A stretch of DNA of 64,000 nt from Gordonibacter urolithinfaciens. GTDB taxonomy: Bacteria > Actinomycetota > Coriobacteriia > Coriobacteriales > Eggerthellaceae. Shown here one piece after another: positions 40,879-49,722 of the stretch. A model generated the notes under the pieces. It worked only from the letters and a program-made list of their open reading frames with translations, was not told the origin of the DNA and did no database searches. Location of the stretch: NCBI RefSeq assembly GCF_900199375.1, contig NZ_LT900217.1, positions 1,054,001-1,118,000 of the forward strand. The letters run 5' to 3'. The position numbers were made by a program, and so were the translations under genes. Each line of letters begins with the position of its first letter. Position 1 is the first letter of the stretch.

Positions 40879-41371
40879 GGGAAGGGGCTCCTTCGGGCAG
40901 CTCGCCCTCCCGCGCCGCAGCGGACGCCGACGCCGCCTTCTCCTCGGCCTTCTCCTCGTCCAGGATCTTGGCGATGCGGCCCAGCACGCCGTTGACGAAG
41001 CGCGGCGACTCGTCCTCGCCGCCGAAGTCCTTCGCCAGCTCCACGGCCTCGTTGATCGTGACCGAGGTGGGCACGTCGTCCACGTACATCATCTCGTAGG
41101 TGGCCAGGCGCAGGATGGAGCGGTCGACGATGGGCATGCGCGCAAGCGCCCAGTTCTCCGACGTGGCCGCCAGATGCTTGTCGATGGCCATGCGGTGCGC
41201 CTCCACGCCGCGCACGAGCGCCGTGGCGTAGTCGGGCAGCGGGCCGTCCTCGGCCAGGTAGCGGCCTTCCTCGGCGATCTTGGTAGCGCCCTCGTCCGTG
41301 ATCTCGCTCGTGTAGAGCAGCGCGAGCGCCGAGCGGCGCGCACGCGTTCGTTCATGTCGTTTAGCAGCCAT
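40868..41371 (-). CDS. nusB: Transcription antitermination factor NusB
   Basis: 167 residues. The helical NusB core runs to ~residue 135: KRHERTRARRSALALLYTSEI (arginine-rich RNA-binding N-terminus), then LATYEMMYVDDVPTSVTINEAVELAKDFGGEDESPRFVNGVLGRI, the diagnostic C-terminal block. An alanine/glutamate-rich tail follows. It acts with NusA, NusE and NusG on rRNA operons. It lies between the Asp23-type gene and xseB. Confidence 0.95.
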   Translation of the reverse strand: MAAKRHERTRARRSALALLYTSEITDEGATKIAEEGRYLAEDGPLPDYATALVRGVEAHRMAIDKHLAATSENWALARMPIVDRSILRLATYEMMYVDDVPTSVTINEAVELAKDFGGEDESPRFVNGVLGRIAKILDEEKAEEKAASASAAAREGELPEGAPSHGA

Positions 41372-41392
41372 AGAAGCTCAGCAAACCTCCGG

Positions 41393-41740
41393 CTAACCGG
41401 CAAACTGGATGCCGTCGATGTACACGTCGACCGAGGAGACCTGCGCCCCCACCTGGCTCGCCACGGCATCGGCCACGGCCTGGCGCAGGTTGGCGGCCAG
41501 GTCGGGCAGCACGTAGCCGTAGTACACGTCCACGCGCACCGAGATGACCAGCTTGTCGTCCTCGTCCACGGCGATGTCGATGCCCTGCGTGGACGGCTTG
41601 GCGCCGAACACGGAGCGCAGGCCGCCTGCGGCGGCGGAGCCCACGGAGGCCACACCCTCCACCTCGTTGGCCGCAATGGACACGATCGTCTCGACGACAC
41701 CCGGCGCAAGCGCCATGCCGTCAAGGTTCAGCTCGTTCAT
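41393..41740 (-). CDS. Asp23/Gls24-family protein
   Basis: 115 residues matching the Asp23 domain: LAPGVVETIVSIAANEVEGVASVG at the start and VRVDVYYGYVLPDLAANLRQAVADAV in the middle. In Firmicutes these are envelope-stress or membrane-associated proteins. The place between accC and nusB is conserved in many Gram-positives, where it is called AmaP or YqhY-like. YqhY-type proteins next to acetyl-CoA carboxylase genes modulate lipid synthesis, so such a role is plausible here. Confidence 0.9.
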   Translation of the reverse strand: MNELNLDGMALAPGVVETIVSIAANEVEGVASVGSAAAGGLRSVFGAKPSTQGIDIAVDEDDKLVISVRVDVYYGYVLPDLAANLRQAVADAVASQVGAQVSSVDVYIDGIQFAG

Positions 41741-43089
41741 AACACGTCTCCCATCTGGGTTTCAATAAAGTCGGTCGTCGCATCGCCCGCGCAGAACACG
41801 GCGTTGTCCAGCACGCGGCGGTGGAACGAGATGGTGGTCTCGATGCCCTCGATGACGAACTCGTCGAGGGCGCGGCGGCCACGCGCAAGGGCCTCCTCGC
41901 GATCCTGTCCGTACACCACGAGCTTCGCCACGAGCGAGTCGTAGTAGGGCGAGATGCGCGAGCCCGTGCGCACGTAGCTCTCCACCCGAACGCCGGGGCC
42001 CGCCGGAGGCTCGAACTTGGTGATGGTGCCCGGGCACGGGCGGAAGCCGTGCGCGGGGTCCTCCGCGTTGATGCGGAACTCCATCGCATGGCCGAACGGG
42101 ACGAACGGCGCGCGGGAAGCGCAGCTGATGGGCTCGCCGGAGGCGATGCGCAGCTGCTCCTTGATGATGTCGGTGCCGGTGATCTGCTCGGTCACGGGGT
42201 GCTCCACCTGCACGCGCGTGTTCATCTCCATGAAGTAGAAGTTGCCGCGCTCGTCGAGCAGAAACTCGATCGTGCCGGCGTTCTTGTAGTTCACGGCGCG
42301 CACGGCCTTGATGGCCGCCACGCCCATGGCACGGCGCAGGTCCTCGGTGAGCGCCGGCGAGGGCGCCTCCTCGATGAGCTTCTGGTGGCGGCGCTGCACG
42401 GAGCAGTCGCGCTCGCAGAGCGCCAGGTTGTTGCCGAAGTCGTCGGCCAGCACCTGCACCTCCACATGGCGCGGGCGCAGCACGAGCTTCTCCAGGTACA
42501 CGCCGTCGTTGCCGAATGCGGCGCCGGCCTCGGTGCGGGCAGCCTGGTACTGGGCCTCGAGGTCGGCCGGGTCGTGCACCTCGCGCATGCCCTTGCCGCC
42601 GCCGCCCGCCGTGGCCTTGATGAGCACGGGGTAGCCCACGCTGTCCGCGAACGCCTTGGCCTCGGCAGCCGTGTCGATGCAGCCGTCGGAGCCGGGCACC
42701 GTGGGCACGCCGCAAGACTTCATGGTCTCGCGCGCCATGCTCTTGTCGCCCATGCGCTCGATGCAGTCGGCCGCGGGGCCTATGAACACCAGGTCGTTGT
42801 CCACGCAGGCGCGGGCGAAGTCGGCGTTCTCGGCCAGGAAGCCGTAGCCGGGGTGGATGGCCTCGGCGCCGGCGTTCTTGGCGGCGGCGATGATGCTGGG
42901 CATGACGAGGTAGCTCTTGTTCGCCTGGGCGGGGCCGATGCACACGGCCTCGTCGGCGTACTGCATGGGATAGGTGTCCGCGTCCTCCGTGGAGTACACC
43001 GCCACCGTCTTCACGCCCAGCTCCTTGGCGGCGCGCATGATGCGCAGCGCCACCTCGCCGCGGTTCGCTACCAGTATCTTGCTAAACAT
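41737..43089 (-). CDS. accC: Biotin carboxylase subunit
   Basis: 450 residues, the normal length, from the ATG at 43087-43089. It carboxylates biotin with ATP and bicarbonate. The N-terminal ILVANRGEVALRIMRAAKELG, ATP-grasp glycine loop KATAGGGGKGMREV, CSVQRRHQKLIEEAPSP and catalytic EMNTRVQVEHPVTE are all present. The preceding gene's stop overlaps its start (TAATG), so the two are coupled and probably form one enzyme. No accA or accD lies nearby, which favours a pyruvate carboxylase-like role over acetyl-CoA carboxylase, though both are possible. Confidence 0.92.
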   Translation of the reverse strand: MFSKILVANRGEVALRIMRAAKELGVKTVAVYSTEDADTYPMQYADEAVCIGPAQANKSYLVMPSIIAAAKNAGAEAIHPGYGFLAENADFARACVDNDLVFIGPAADCIERMGDKSMARETMKSCGVPTVPGSDGCIDTAAEAKAFADSVGYPVLIKATAGGGGKGMREVHDPADLEAQYQAARTEAGAAFGNDGVYLEKLVLRPRHVEVQVLADDFGNNLALCERDCSVQRRHQKLIEEAPSPALTEDLRRAMGVAAIKAVRAVNYKNAGTIEFLLDERGNFYFMEMNTRVQVEHPVTEQITGTDIIKEQLRIASGEPISCASRAPFVPFGHAMEFRINAEDPAHGFRPCPGTITKFEPPAGPGVRVESYVRTGSRISPYYDSLVAKLVVYGQDREEALARGRRALDEFVIEGIETTISFHRRVLDNAVFCAGDATTDFIETQMGDVL

Positions 43090-44981
43090 TACGCCGTCTC
43101 CGGGGCCGGGGCCGGGGCGCCGTGGGGCTCGACGTAGAACAGCGGCGTGCCGAACTCCACGGGCGAGGCATCCTCGAGGCACACCTCGCGCACCGTGCCC
43201 ATCTCCTCGGCCGTGATCTCGTTCATGAGCTTCATGGCCTCCACGATGCAGAGCGTCTGGTTGGCAGCGACCTCGTCGCCCACCTGCACGAACGGCGGCT
43301 CGCCGGGCGCGGGGGACGTGTAGAACGTGCCCACCATGGGAGCCGTCACGCAGTACCAGTTGGAGGGGCGCTCGATGCCGTCGCCGGCGGAAGCGGAAGC
43401 CTCGGCCGCAGGAGCGGGGGCGACGGCGGCCACCGGGGCCGCCGCGGCTGCGGCCGCCACGGCGTCGGAGGACAGCGTGCCCGGCATGCGCACGGCGATG
43501 CGCGTGCCCTCCTCCTCGACTACGATCTCGCCGACGCCGCTCTCCTCGGCGACGCGAACCAGCTCGCGAATCTGATTGATGTCCACGTAATCGTCCTCCT
43601 TGGTATGGCTCGACTCCTGCTCCATGAGGAAGTCGACCTTCTCCGATGTGCGGTGCTTGCTCAGGTACGTGCGCGCCTCGTTCGGGAACAGGGCGTACAT
43701 GAGCACGTCCTCCTCGCTCTTCGCGAGGTCGCCGATCTCGTCCTCCACCTGGGAGTACGTGGTGGTCACGAGCGAGCCGGGGGCCACGTCGGGCGGCAGC
43801 ATCTCGGAGTTGCCCACGACCTTGGCCACGATGTCCTTGTCCATGCGGCCCGGCGCCTTGCCGTAGTAGCCGCAGATGTAGTCCTTCATCTCCTTGGACA
43901 CGACGCTCCAGCGCTTGCCGGTGAGCACGTTGAACACGGCCTGCGTGCCCACGATCTGCGACAGGGGCGTGACGAGCGGCGGGTAGCCCACCTCGGCGCG
44001 CACCTTCGGGATCTCCTGCATGACCTCGGGCAGGCGGTCGCCGGCGTTCTGGATCTCCAGCTGCGACACCAGGTTCGACATCATGCCGCCGGGCACCTGG
44101 TGCGAGTACACCTTCATGTGCGTGAGCGAGGACACGCCGCGCTTGTAGTGGCCGCGCTTGCGCACCTCCTCCCAGTATTCGGCGATCTCGAACAGCAGGT
44201 CCAGGTTCAGGCCCGTGTCGTAGCGGCTCTCCTGGAGGGCGGCCACGATCATCTCCACCGCAGGGTGCGAGTTGCCGAAGGCGAGCGGCGCGTGGGCCGT
44301 GTCCGCGATGGCGGCGCCGGCCTCGGCGGCCTTGATGATGTTGGCGGGCGCCATGCCGCCCACGTAATGGCAGTGGATGTGCAGCGGCAGGCCGATCTCG
44401 GCGTTGAACGCCTTCACCATGCGCTCGGTGCGGTAGGGCGTGAGCATGCCGGCCATGTCCTTGATGGCGATGGAGTCGGCGCCCAGGTCCTTCATCTTCT
44501 GGCCGTACTCCAGGTAGCTGTCAAGCGTGTGGACGGGCGACATGGTGTAGGAGATGGCGCCCTCGAAGTGGCCGCCGCATTCCTTGATGGCCTCGGCGTT
44601 GTCCACGACGTTGCGGATATCGTTGAGGGCGTCGAACACGCGGAACACGTGGATGCCGTTGCGCTTGGAAGCCTTGATGAAACGGTTGCAGATCTCGCGC
44701 GAGTAATGCTTGTACCCCACCAGGTTCTGACCGCGGGACAGCATGGCGAGCGGCGTGTTCGGCGTGTTCGCCTTGATAGATCGCAGACGCTCCCACGGGT
44801 TCTCGTCGAGAAAGCGCAGGCACGTGTCGAACGTCGCGCCGCCCCAAGCCTCGATGGCCCAGTACCCGACCCGGTCCATCTTCGGCAGGATCGGCAGCAT
44901 GTCCCCGATCTGCATGCGCGTGGCCCAGAGGCTCTGCTGGCCGTCGCGGATCGTGGTATCCATGATTTGAAGTCTCGGCAT
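43089..44981 (-). CDS. Carboxyltransferase (PycB/OadA-like) fused to an AccB-type biotin carrier
   Basis: 630 residues. Residues ~1-465 are the OadA/PycB carboxyltransferase: IMDTTIRDGQQSLWATRM, the metal and carboxy-lysine block DSIAIKDMAGML, and LHIHCHYVGGMAPAN. Residues ~480-615 are a full AccB/BCCP: an N-terminal helix segment (INQIRELVRVAEESGVGEIVVEEEGTRIAV), an alanine/proline linker, then VTAPMVGTFYTSPAPGEPPFV and the biotinyl site EAMKLMNE (Lys584). With AccC it could carboxylate pyruvate to oxaloacetate or run in reverse. A -10 TATAAT lies at 45030-45035 (minus). Confidence 0.9.
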   Translation of the reverse strand: MPRLQIMDTTIRDGQQSLWATRMQIGDMLPILPKMDRVGYWAIEAWGGATFDTCLRFLDENPWERLRSIKANTPNTPLAMLSRGQNLVGYKHYSREICNRFIKASKRNGIHVFRVFDALNDIRNVVDNAEAIKECGGHFEGAISYTMSPVHTLDSYLEYGQKMKDLGADSIAIKDMAGMLTPYRTERMVKAFNAEIGLPLHIHCHYVGGMAPANIIKAAEAGAAIADTAHAPLAFGNSHPAVEMIVAALQESRYDTGLNLDLLFEIAEYWEEVRKRGHYKRGVSSLTHMKVYSHQVPGGMMSNLVSQLEIQNAGDRLPEVMQEIPKVRAEVGYPPLVTPLSQIVGTQAVFNVLTGKRWSVVSKEMKDYICGYYGKAPGRMDKDIVAKVVGNSEMLPPDVAPGSLVTTTYSQVEDEIGDLAKSEEDVLMYALFPNEARTYLSKHRTSEKVDFLMEQESSHTKEDDYVDINQIRELVRVAEESGVGEIVVEEEGTRIAVRMPGTLSSDAVAAAAAAAPVAAVAPAPAAEASASAGDGIERPSNWYCVTAPMVGTFYTSPAPGEPPFVQVGDEVAANQTLCIVEAMKLMNEITAEEMGTVREVCLEDASPVEFGTPLFYVEPHGAPAPAPETA

Positions 44982-45197
44982 GAACTCACACCCCCTTCGA
45001 TTTGCAGTTAGTCAAAGATCGAATATCCGATTATAGAGGAAGGTTGAGGTCGCGGCGTAGATGCCGGGTGAAATTCACTGCTAAGCAACAGAATAGGGGG
45101 ACGAGGGGCGCAAACGGCCGTGCTTCGCGCAGGCGGGTGGCGGGCCAACCGCCTGCATCCCGAAATGAGCGGCTTTGTCGTCCGGCGCAGGCAAAGT

Positions 45198-45213
45198 GTA
45201 TTCAGCTGAATAC
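45198..45213. promoter_or_regulatory. 16-bp perfect palindrome upstream of the XRE gene
   Basis: GTATTCAGCTGAATAC is a perfect palindrome 35 bases before the XRE-family start. It is a likely autoregulatory operator. It lies in the 266-base gap shared with the divergent carboxyltransferase gene and might act on both. Confidence 0.55.
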
Positions 45214-45247
45214 TTTCAACTTTGGAGGCTCGCCTACGATTTCGATC

Positions 45248-45544
45248 ATGCCGGAGAAGTCACGACAGGCCAAGATGCTGGGCAAGGACCCCCTTGTCCA
45301 ACTCCTCGCGCGCACGTTCGGCGAGAACGTGCGCGTCCTGCGCGAAAGCCAGCACCTGACGAAAAAGGAGCTGGCGGACATGGTAGGGTCCAGCCGAAGC
45401 CACATCACCGACATCGAGGACGGCTTGATAGACGCCGACTTCTCGAAGGTCGTGAAGTTCGCGCGGGCCTTCGAGCGCCCCCTCGACGCCCTTTTGACCC
45501 CCGGAGGAGCCCTCCATTCCCTGGGCGAGAACGAGAGGGGCTAG
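45248..45544 (+). CDS. XRE-family helix-turn-helix regulator
   Basis: 98 residues from the ATG at 45248. The Cro/C1-type domain is FGENVRVLRESQHLTKKELADMVGSSRSHITDIEDGLIDADFSKVVKFARAFERPLDALL (~25-85). There is no ligand domain. GGAGG lies 18 bases upstream, which is far for a ribosome site, so a non-ATG start slightly upstream is possible. It is divergent from the carboxyltransferase gene and convergent with the phosphatase gene. Confidence 0.82.
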   Translation: MPEKSRQAKMLGKDPLVQLLARTFGENVRVLRESQHLTKKELADMVGSSRSHITDIEDGLIDADFSKVVKFARAFERPLDALLTPGGALHSLGENERG

Positions 45545-45563
45545 CCCCGCAGCCCAGCCTGGC

Positions 45564-46217
45564 CTAGAGCAGGCACCCGCGGAGCTCTTCCACGTTGCGG
45601 CATGCGACCTCCGGCTTTTCCGCCAGCAGCACCTCTTCGGGGAACATGCCCCACAGGACCGCGGCGGTGGGGCAGCCGGCGCCGCGCCCAGCCTGGAGGT
45701 CGAAGGGACTGTCGCCCACGTACGCGCACTCCTCGGGGCGCAGGCCCAGCTGGCGGCAGCCCTGGAGGACCGGGCCGGGATCGGGCTTGTGGGCAGCGCA
45801 GTCGTCGGAGCCTATGAGCAGGTCGAACGCGCCGTCCAAGCCGAACGTGGCCAGGCCGCGCACGGCAGCCTCGTGGCGCTTCGAGGTCACCACGCCGAAG
45901 GGCAGCCCCGTCTCCCGCAGGTCAGCCAGCAGCTCGGGCACGCCGGGGAAGATGCGGATGAGGTCGTCGTGCACGCGGGCGTTGTAGTCGCGGTAGACGG
46001 CGAGCAGCTCGTCGTGCACCTCCTGGTCGTCCGTGAAGTCCCACATCTGCACTGTGAGCGGCTGGCCCACCTTGGCCATGAGCAGCTCGTCGGGCATGCT
46101 CTTCCCCAGCACCGTCTCCACGGCATGGCGGAACGAAACCAAAATCAGGCGTTGGGTATCGAGCAGGGTGCCGTCCAGGTCGAACAGCACCCCGCGTACG
46201 TCCGGGAAGGAGCTCAT
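45564..46217 (-). CDS. HAD-superfamily phosphatase, PpaX/Gph-like
   Basis: 217 residues. HAD motifs are I, LFDLDGTLLDTQ (nucleophile Asp near 13); II, GVVTSKRH; III, HKPDPGPVL; and IV, YVGDSPFDLQAG. The helical cap lies between I and II, as in phosphoglycolate phosphatase and pyrophosphatase PpaX. Substrate uncertain. Its start overlaps the proS stop (ATGA), so it is the last gene of the ispG-proS unit. Confidence 0.9.
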   Translation of the reverse strand: MSSFPDVRGVLFDLDGTLLDTQRLILVSFRHAVETVLGKSMPDELLMAKVGQPLTVQMWDFTDDQEVHDELLAVYRDYNARVHDDLIRIFPGVPELLADLRETGLPFGVVTSKRHEAAVRGLATFGLDGAFDLLIGSDDCAAHKPDPGPVLQGCRQLGLRPEECAYVGDSPFDLQAGRGAGCPTAAVLWGMFPEEVLLAEKPEVACRNVEELRGCLL

Positions 46218-47974
46218 CAGGCGAACAATCCGCCGAACAGGTCGACCTCGGAGCCCCACACCTTCGTGTTGCGCTGCGCGAACGCCACCGCGTCGGTGAG
46301 CGCCATGAGCGAGATGTCGCGGCGCGCGCCCGTCTTGCGGTGCTTGATCTCCACCTTGCCCTCGGCGAGGCCGCGCTTGCCCACCACGACCTGCAGCGGC
46401 CAGCCCACGAGGTCGGCGTCGGCGAACTTCACGCCGGCACGCTCCTTGCGGTCGTCGATGACCACTTCCAGGCCGAGCTTCGCCAGGTCGCCGGCCAGCT
46501 TCTCGGCCGCTGGCTGCACCTCGTCGTCGCCCACGGTGAGCGGCAGCACGCACACGTGCGCCGGCGCCACCGAGAAGGGCCACGCGATGCCGTTCTCGTC
46601 GTTGTGCTGCTCCACGATGGCCGCCATGGTGCGCGACACGCCCACGCCGTAGCAGCCCATGAGGAACGGCTGCTCGGAACCGTCTTCCGCCATGAACGTG
46701 GCGCCCATGGCCTTCGAGTACTTGTCGCCCAGCTGGAACACCTGCGACACCTCGATGCCGCGCGCGCCCTCCAGCGGCAGGCCGCACTTCGGGCAGCTGT
46801 CTCCGGGCTGCACGATGCAGAGGTCGGCCCACTCGTCCACCTTGAAGTCCACGCCCAGCTGGGCGCCCACGTAGTGGCAGCCGTCCTCGTTCGCGCCCAC
46901 GACCCACTTCGGCACGGCCTGCAGACTGCGCGCCGCGATGACGCGCGCGCCCTCGGGCAGGCCGACCGGGCCCATGGAGCCCTTGTGCAGGCCGAAGGCC
47001 TCCATGTCCTCGTCGGTGAGCAGCGTGAAGCCGCCGGCCACGCGCTCGGCCTTCAGCTCGTTCAGCTCGTGGTCGCCGGGGATGAACAGCACCACCAGGT
47101 CGCCTGCGTCGTTCTTGCCCGACAGCGCCTTCACGGTGGAGGACTCGGGGATGTCCAGGAACGCCGCCAGCTCGGCGATGGTGTGCACGCCCGGCGTGGC
47201 CACCTTCTCCATGGCCGGCACGTCGTAGACGGTCGGGCGCGCCAGGCAGTCGCCCGCCTCGGCGTTGGCCGCCCAGCCGCACGCGCAGTGCACGAGCTCG
47301 GCCTCGCCTGCCTCGGCGAGCGCCATGAACTCGCAGGTCACGCTGCCGCCGATCTGGCCGGAATCCGCCTCCACGGGACGGTAGTCCATGTCCATGCGCT
47401 CGCAGATGCGCCCGTAGGCGGCGCTCATGTCGTCGTAGGTCTTCTGCAGCGACTCCTGGCTCGCGTGGAAGCTGTAAGCGTCCTTCATGATGAACTCGCG
47501 GCTGCGCAGAAGGCCGAAGCGCGGGCGGATCTCGTCGCGGAACTTCACCTGGATCTGGTACAGCGTGAGCGGCAGCTCCTTGTAGGAGCGCAGCTCGTTG
47601 CGCACGAGGGCCGTGATAAGCTCCTCGTGGGTGGGCCCGAGGCAGAACTCGCGGTCGTGGCGGTCCACCAGGCGCATGAGCTCGGGGCCGTAGTCGTTCC
47701 AACGGCCGCTCTCGTGCCAGAGCTCGCCGGGCTGCAGCGCCGGCATCATGATCTCCTGGGAGCCGATGGCGTCCATCTCCTCGCGCACGATGCGCTCCAC
47801 CTTCGCCAGCACCCGCTTGCCGAGCGGCAGGAACGTGTACACGCCCGAGGCCGTCTTGCGGATCATGCCGGCGCGCAGAAGCAGCTTGTGGCTGGCGATC
47901 TCCGCATCGGTCGGATCCTCTTTGAGCGTGGGCACGTACAGCTCGCTCATGCGCATGATATTCGCGTTCGTCAT
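46217..47974 (-). CDS. proS: Prolyl-tRNA synthetase
   Basis: 585 residues, the bacterial long form. Class II motifs are GVYTFLPLGKRVLAKVERIVREEMDAIGSQEIMMP (motif 1), RDEIRPRFGLLRSREFIMKDAYSFH (motif 2) and GVGVSRTMAAIVEQHND (motif 3). Between motifs 2 and 3 (~220-400) lies the YbaK-like domain that edits Ala-tRNA-Pro. The C-terminal anticodon domain (PAHVCVLPLTVGD...KFADADLVGWPLQVVVGKRGL) is complete. The ATG at 47972-47974 overlaps the end of ispG and has AGGAAAG upstream. Confidence 0.96.
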   Translation of the reverse strand: MTNANIMRMSELYVPTLKEDPTDAEIASHKLLLRAGMIRKTASGVYTFLPLGKRVLAKVERIVREEMDAIGSQEIMMPALQPGELWHESGRWNDYGPELMRLVDRHDREFCLGPTHEELITALVRNELRSYKELPLTLYQIQVKFRDEIRPRFGLLRSREFIMKDAYSFHASQESLQKTYDDMSAAYGRICERMDMDYRPVEADSGQIGGSVTCEFMALAEAGEAELVHCACGWAANAEAGDCLARPTVYDVPAMEKVATPGVHTIAELAAFLDIPESSTVKALSGKNDAGDLVVLFIPGDHELNELKAERVAGGFTLLTDEDMEAFGLHKGSMGPVGLPEGARVIAARSLQAVPKWVVGANEDGCHYVGAQLGVDFKVDEWADLCIVQPGDSCPKCGLPLEGARGIEVSQVFQLGDKYSKAMGATFMAEDGSEQPFLMGCYGVGVSRTMAAIVEQHNDENGIAWPFSVAPAHVCVLPLTVGDDEVQPAAEKLAGDLAKLGLEVVIDDRKERAGVKFADADLVGWPLQVVVGKRGLAEGKVEIKHRKTGARRDISLMALTDAVAFAQRNTKVWGSEVDLFGGLFA

Positions 47975-49038
47975 AGCTTTCCTATCTCCTCCATCAAAGC
48001 GTCCACGATGGCCTTCTCCTCCACCTTGCGGACGACGTCTCCCTTGGAAAACACCACGCCCATCCCTGCTCCGCACGCCACGCCGATGTCGGCGTCGGCA
48101 GCCTCGCCCGGGCCGTTCACCACGCAGCCCATGACGGCCACCTTGAGCGGCTTGCCCAGGTTCGCGATGCGCTCCTCCACCTGCTGCGCCAGCCCGATGA
48201 GGTCCACCTGGCAGCGCCCGCACGTGGGGCAGCTCACGAGCTCCGGCGCGCGGCGGCGCAAATCGAGCGCCGCGAGCAGCGTCCAGCAGGCACGGACCTC
48301 CTGCACGGGGTCGTCGGTGAGCGAGATGCGCAGCGTGTCGCCGATGCCCTCTTCCAGCAAGATACCCAGGCCACAGGCGCTTTTGATGACGCCCTGGAAC
48401 AGGGTGCCGGCCTCCGTCACGCCGATGTGCAGCGGGCACGTTGGCAGCTCGCGGGCGAGCTGGCGGTACGTGGCCACCGTGGCCATGACGTCGTGGGCCT
48501 TCGCGCTGACCACCAAATCGCGGAAGCCGCGGCCCTCGCAGTAGCGCACGTAGTCGGCGGCCGAGCGCGCGAGCTTCTGCGCGAGCGTGAGGTCAGTACG
48601 CGCGGCCAGCTCGGCGTCGAGCGAGCCGGCGTTGACCCCGATGCGGATAGGGATGCCGGCCTCCCCCGCCGCGTCGAGCACGGCGTCCGACTTGGCGAGG
48701 CCCCCGATGTTGCCGGGGTTGATGCGCAGCTTCGCCGCGCCGCGGCGCGCGGCCTCAACCGCGATATCGGCCGAGAAGTGGATGTCGGCCACCACGGGCA
48801 GCGGCGAGGCGGCGCACACGGCCTCGAACGCGTCGAGGTCGGTCTTGTGCGGGATGGCCATGCGCACGACCTCGCAGCCGGCCGCCGCCAGCGCCTCGAT
48901 CTGCGCGAGGTTCGCCGCCACGTCGCCGGCCGGGGCGTTCAGCATGGACTGCACGACGACGGGCGCGCCGCCGCCGAGCGGCACGCCGCCCACCATGACC
49001 CGCCGGGTCCCCTCGTTCGGCTTCGCTGTGCCGGGCAT
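47971..49038 (-). CDS. ispG: HMBPP synthase (flavodoxin/ferredoxin dependent)
   Basis: 355 residues from the ATG at 49036-49038 (GGAGGGG upstream). It converts MEcPP to HMBPP, the next-to-last MEP step, with a [4Fe-4S] cluster. Key blocks are RRVMVGGVPLGGGAPVVVQSM, the barrel segment ADIHFSADIAVEAA...LRINPGNIG, and the C-terminal cluster cysteines in SCPTCGRCQVD and VAVMGCVVNGPGEA. Together with dxs and dxr it gives three MEP genes in the window. It has its own -10 (TACAAT) at 49083-49088. Confidence 0.96.
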   Translation of the reverse strand: MPGTAKPNEGTRRVMVGGVPLGGGAPVVVQSMLNAPAGDVAANLAQIEALAAAGCEVVRMAIPHKTDLDAFEAVCAASPLPVVADIHFSADIAVEAARRGAAKLRINPGNIGGLAKSDAVLDAAGEAGIPIRIGVNAGSLDAELAARTDLTLAQKLARSAADYVRYCEGRGFRDLVVSAKAHDVMATVATYRQLARELPTCPLHIGVTEAGTLFQGVIKSACGLGILLEEGIGDTLRISLTDDPVQEVRACWTLLAALDLRRRAPELVSCPTCGRCQVDLIGLAQQVEERIANLGKPLKVAVMGCVVNGPGEAADADIGVACGAGMGVVFSKGDVVRKVEEKAIVDALMEEIGKL

Positions 49039-49082
49039 CCGCCCCTCCGTTTCCTCAAGCGCCTCAAACCGCATGTCGGGCT

Positions 49083-49156
49083 ATTGTACCGCCGAAAGCG
49101 GCCCGCCCGAGGTCCCTTCACGAAGTCTGCCGCAAAAACCGGCCGGAAGCGGCCGG
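49083..49156 (-). promoter_or_regulatory. ispG -10 element and upstream terminator
   Basis: On the minus strand a hairpin (GGCCGG 49151-49156 with CCGGCC 49139-49144) followed by TTTTT (49134-49138) is an intrinsic terminator for reads coming from rseP. Downstream of it TACAAT (49083-49088) serves as a -10 for ispG-proS, 45 bases before the start. The -35 is weak. Confidence 0.6.
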
Positions 49157-49256
49157 CAAGCAACCGACAGGTGCCCAAAGCAGGTTCGAGGTGCACCGTA
49201 CCGGCCCGGGCCTTGCACGGACCGTGCGAAGCGAGAACCGAAGCCGAGGCTCCGTT

Positions 49257-49416
49257 GCACAGTAATCACCGATTTTCTACCGATTCGAGGCAGGGACTGC
49301 CTGCGCGAACGCGCTTCGTCCGGGACTTCGGACGTTTTCCCTGCTCGCGAGGTGATGATGAAAGCGGCGTAATCCCGGGAGAGGAACAGCCCGTCGAAAA
49401 CCGGTGATTACTGTGC
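49257..49416. repeat. 160-bp element with 21-bp terminal inverted repeats
   Basis: GCACAGTAATCACCGATTTTC (49257-49277) and its near reverse complement at 49396-49416 match at 20 of 21 positions. The interior folds further (GCAGGGA / TCCCTGC; GTCCG...CGGAC). The gap 49039-49722 between ispG and rseP holds no convincing gene. It holds the promoter/terminator above, this element, and the tandem repeats at 49501-49578. A MITE, REP element or structured RNA are all possible. Confidence 0.6.
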
Positions 49417-49500
49417 CTTTGCGGCCCCATCCCAAGGATGCACGGAGGGCGCCTCCGGCGCGACGGGGCAAGCCGGGACCCGAAGGCCGGCCCATCGCTG

Positions 49501-49578
49501 CGCTGGAAGACTCGAGGGGATGCCGGAAGAACCGAGGGAATGCCGGAAGACTCGAAGGATGCCGGAAGACTCGGCGAA
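49501..49578. repeat. Four tandem copies of a ~20-bp unit
   Basis: Units of 19-20 bp with core TGCCGGAAGACTCGA start at 49501, 49521, 49541 and 49560, with a few substitutions. They are non-coding in any convincing frame. Such short arrays arise by slippage and may vary in number between strains. Confidence 0.7.
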
Positions 49579-49722
49579 GCCGGGCCCAATCGCCGCAGGG
49601 ACAAGATGAAGCCACGCATGCGGCCTGCTACGGCCACGCAGGCACCCGGCTTCGCAAGCGAAGACCAGGTGCCAAAAGCAAGCTGGGCGATCAGCGGGTT
49701 TCGGCGGCCCCCAGACCGCCGC

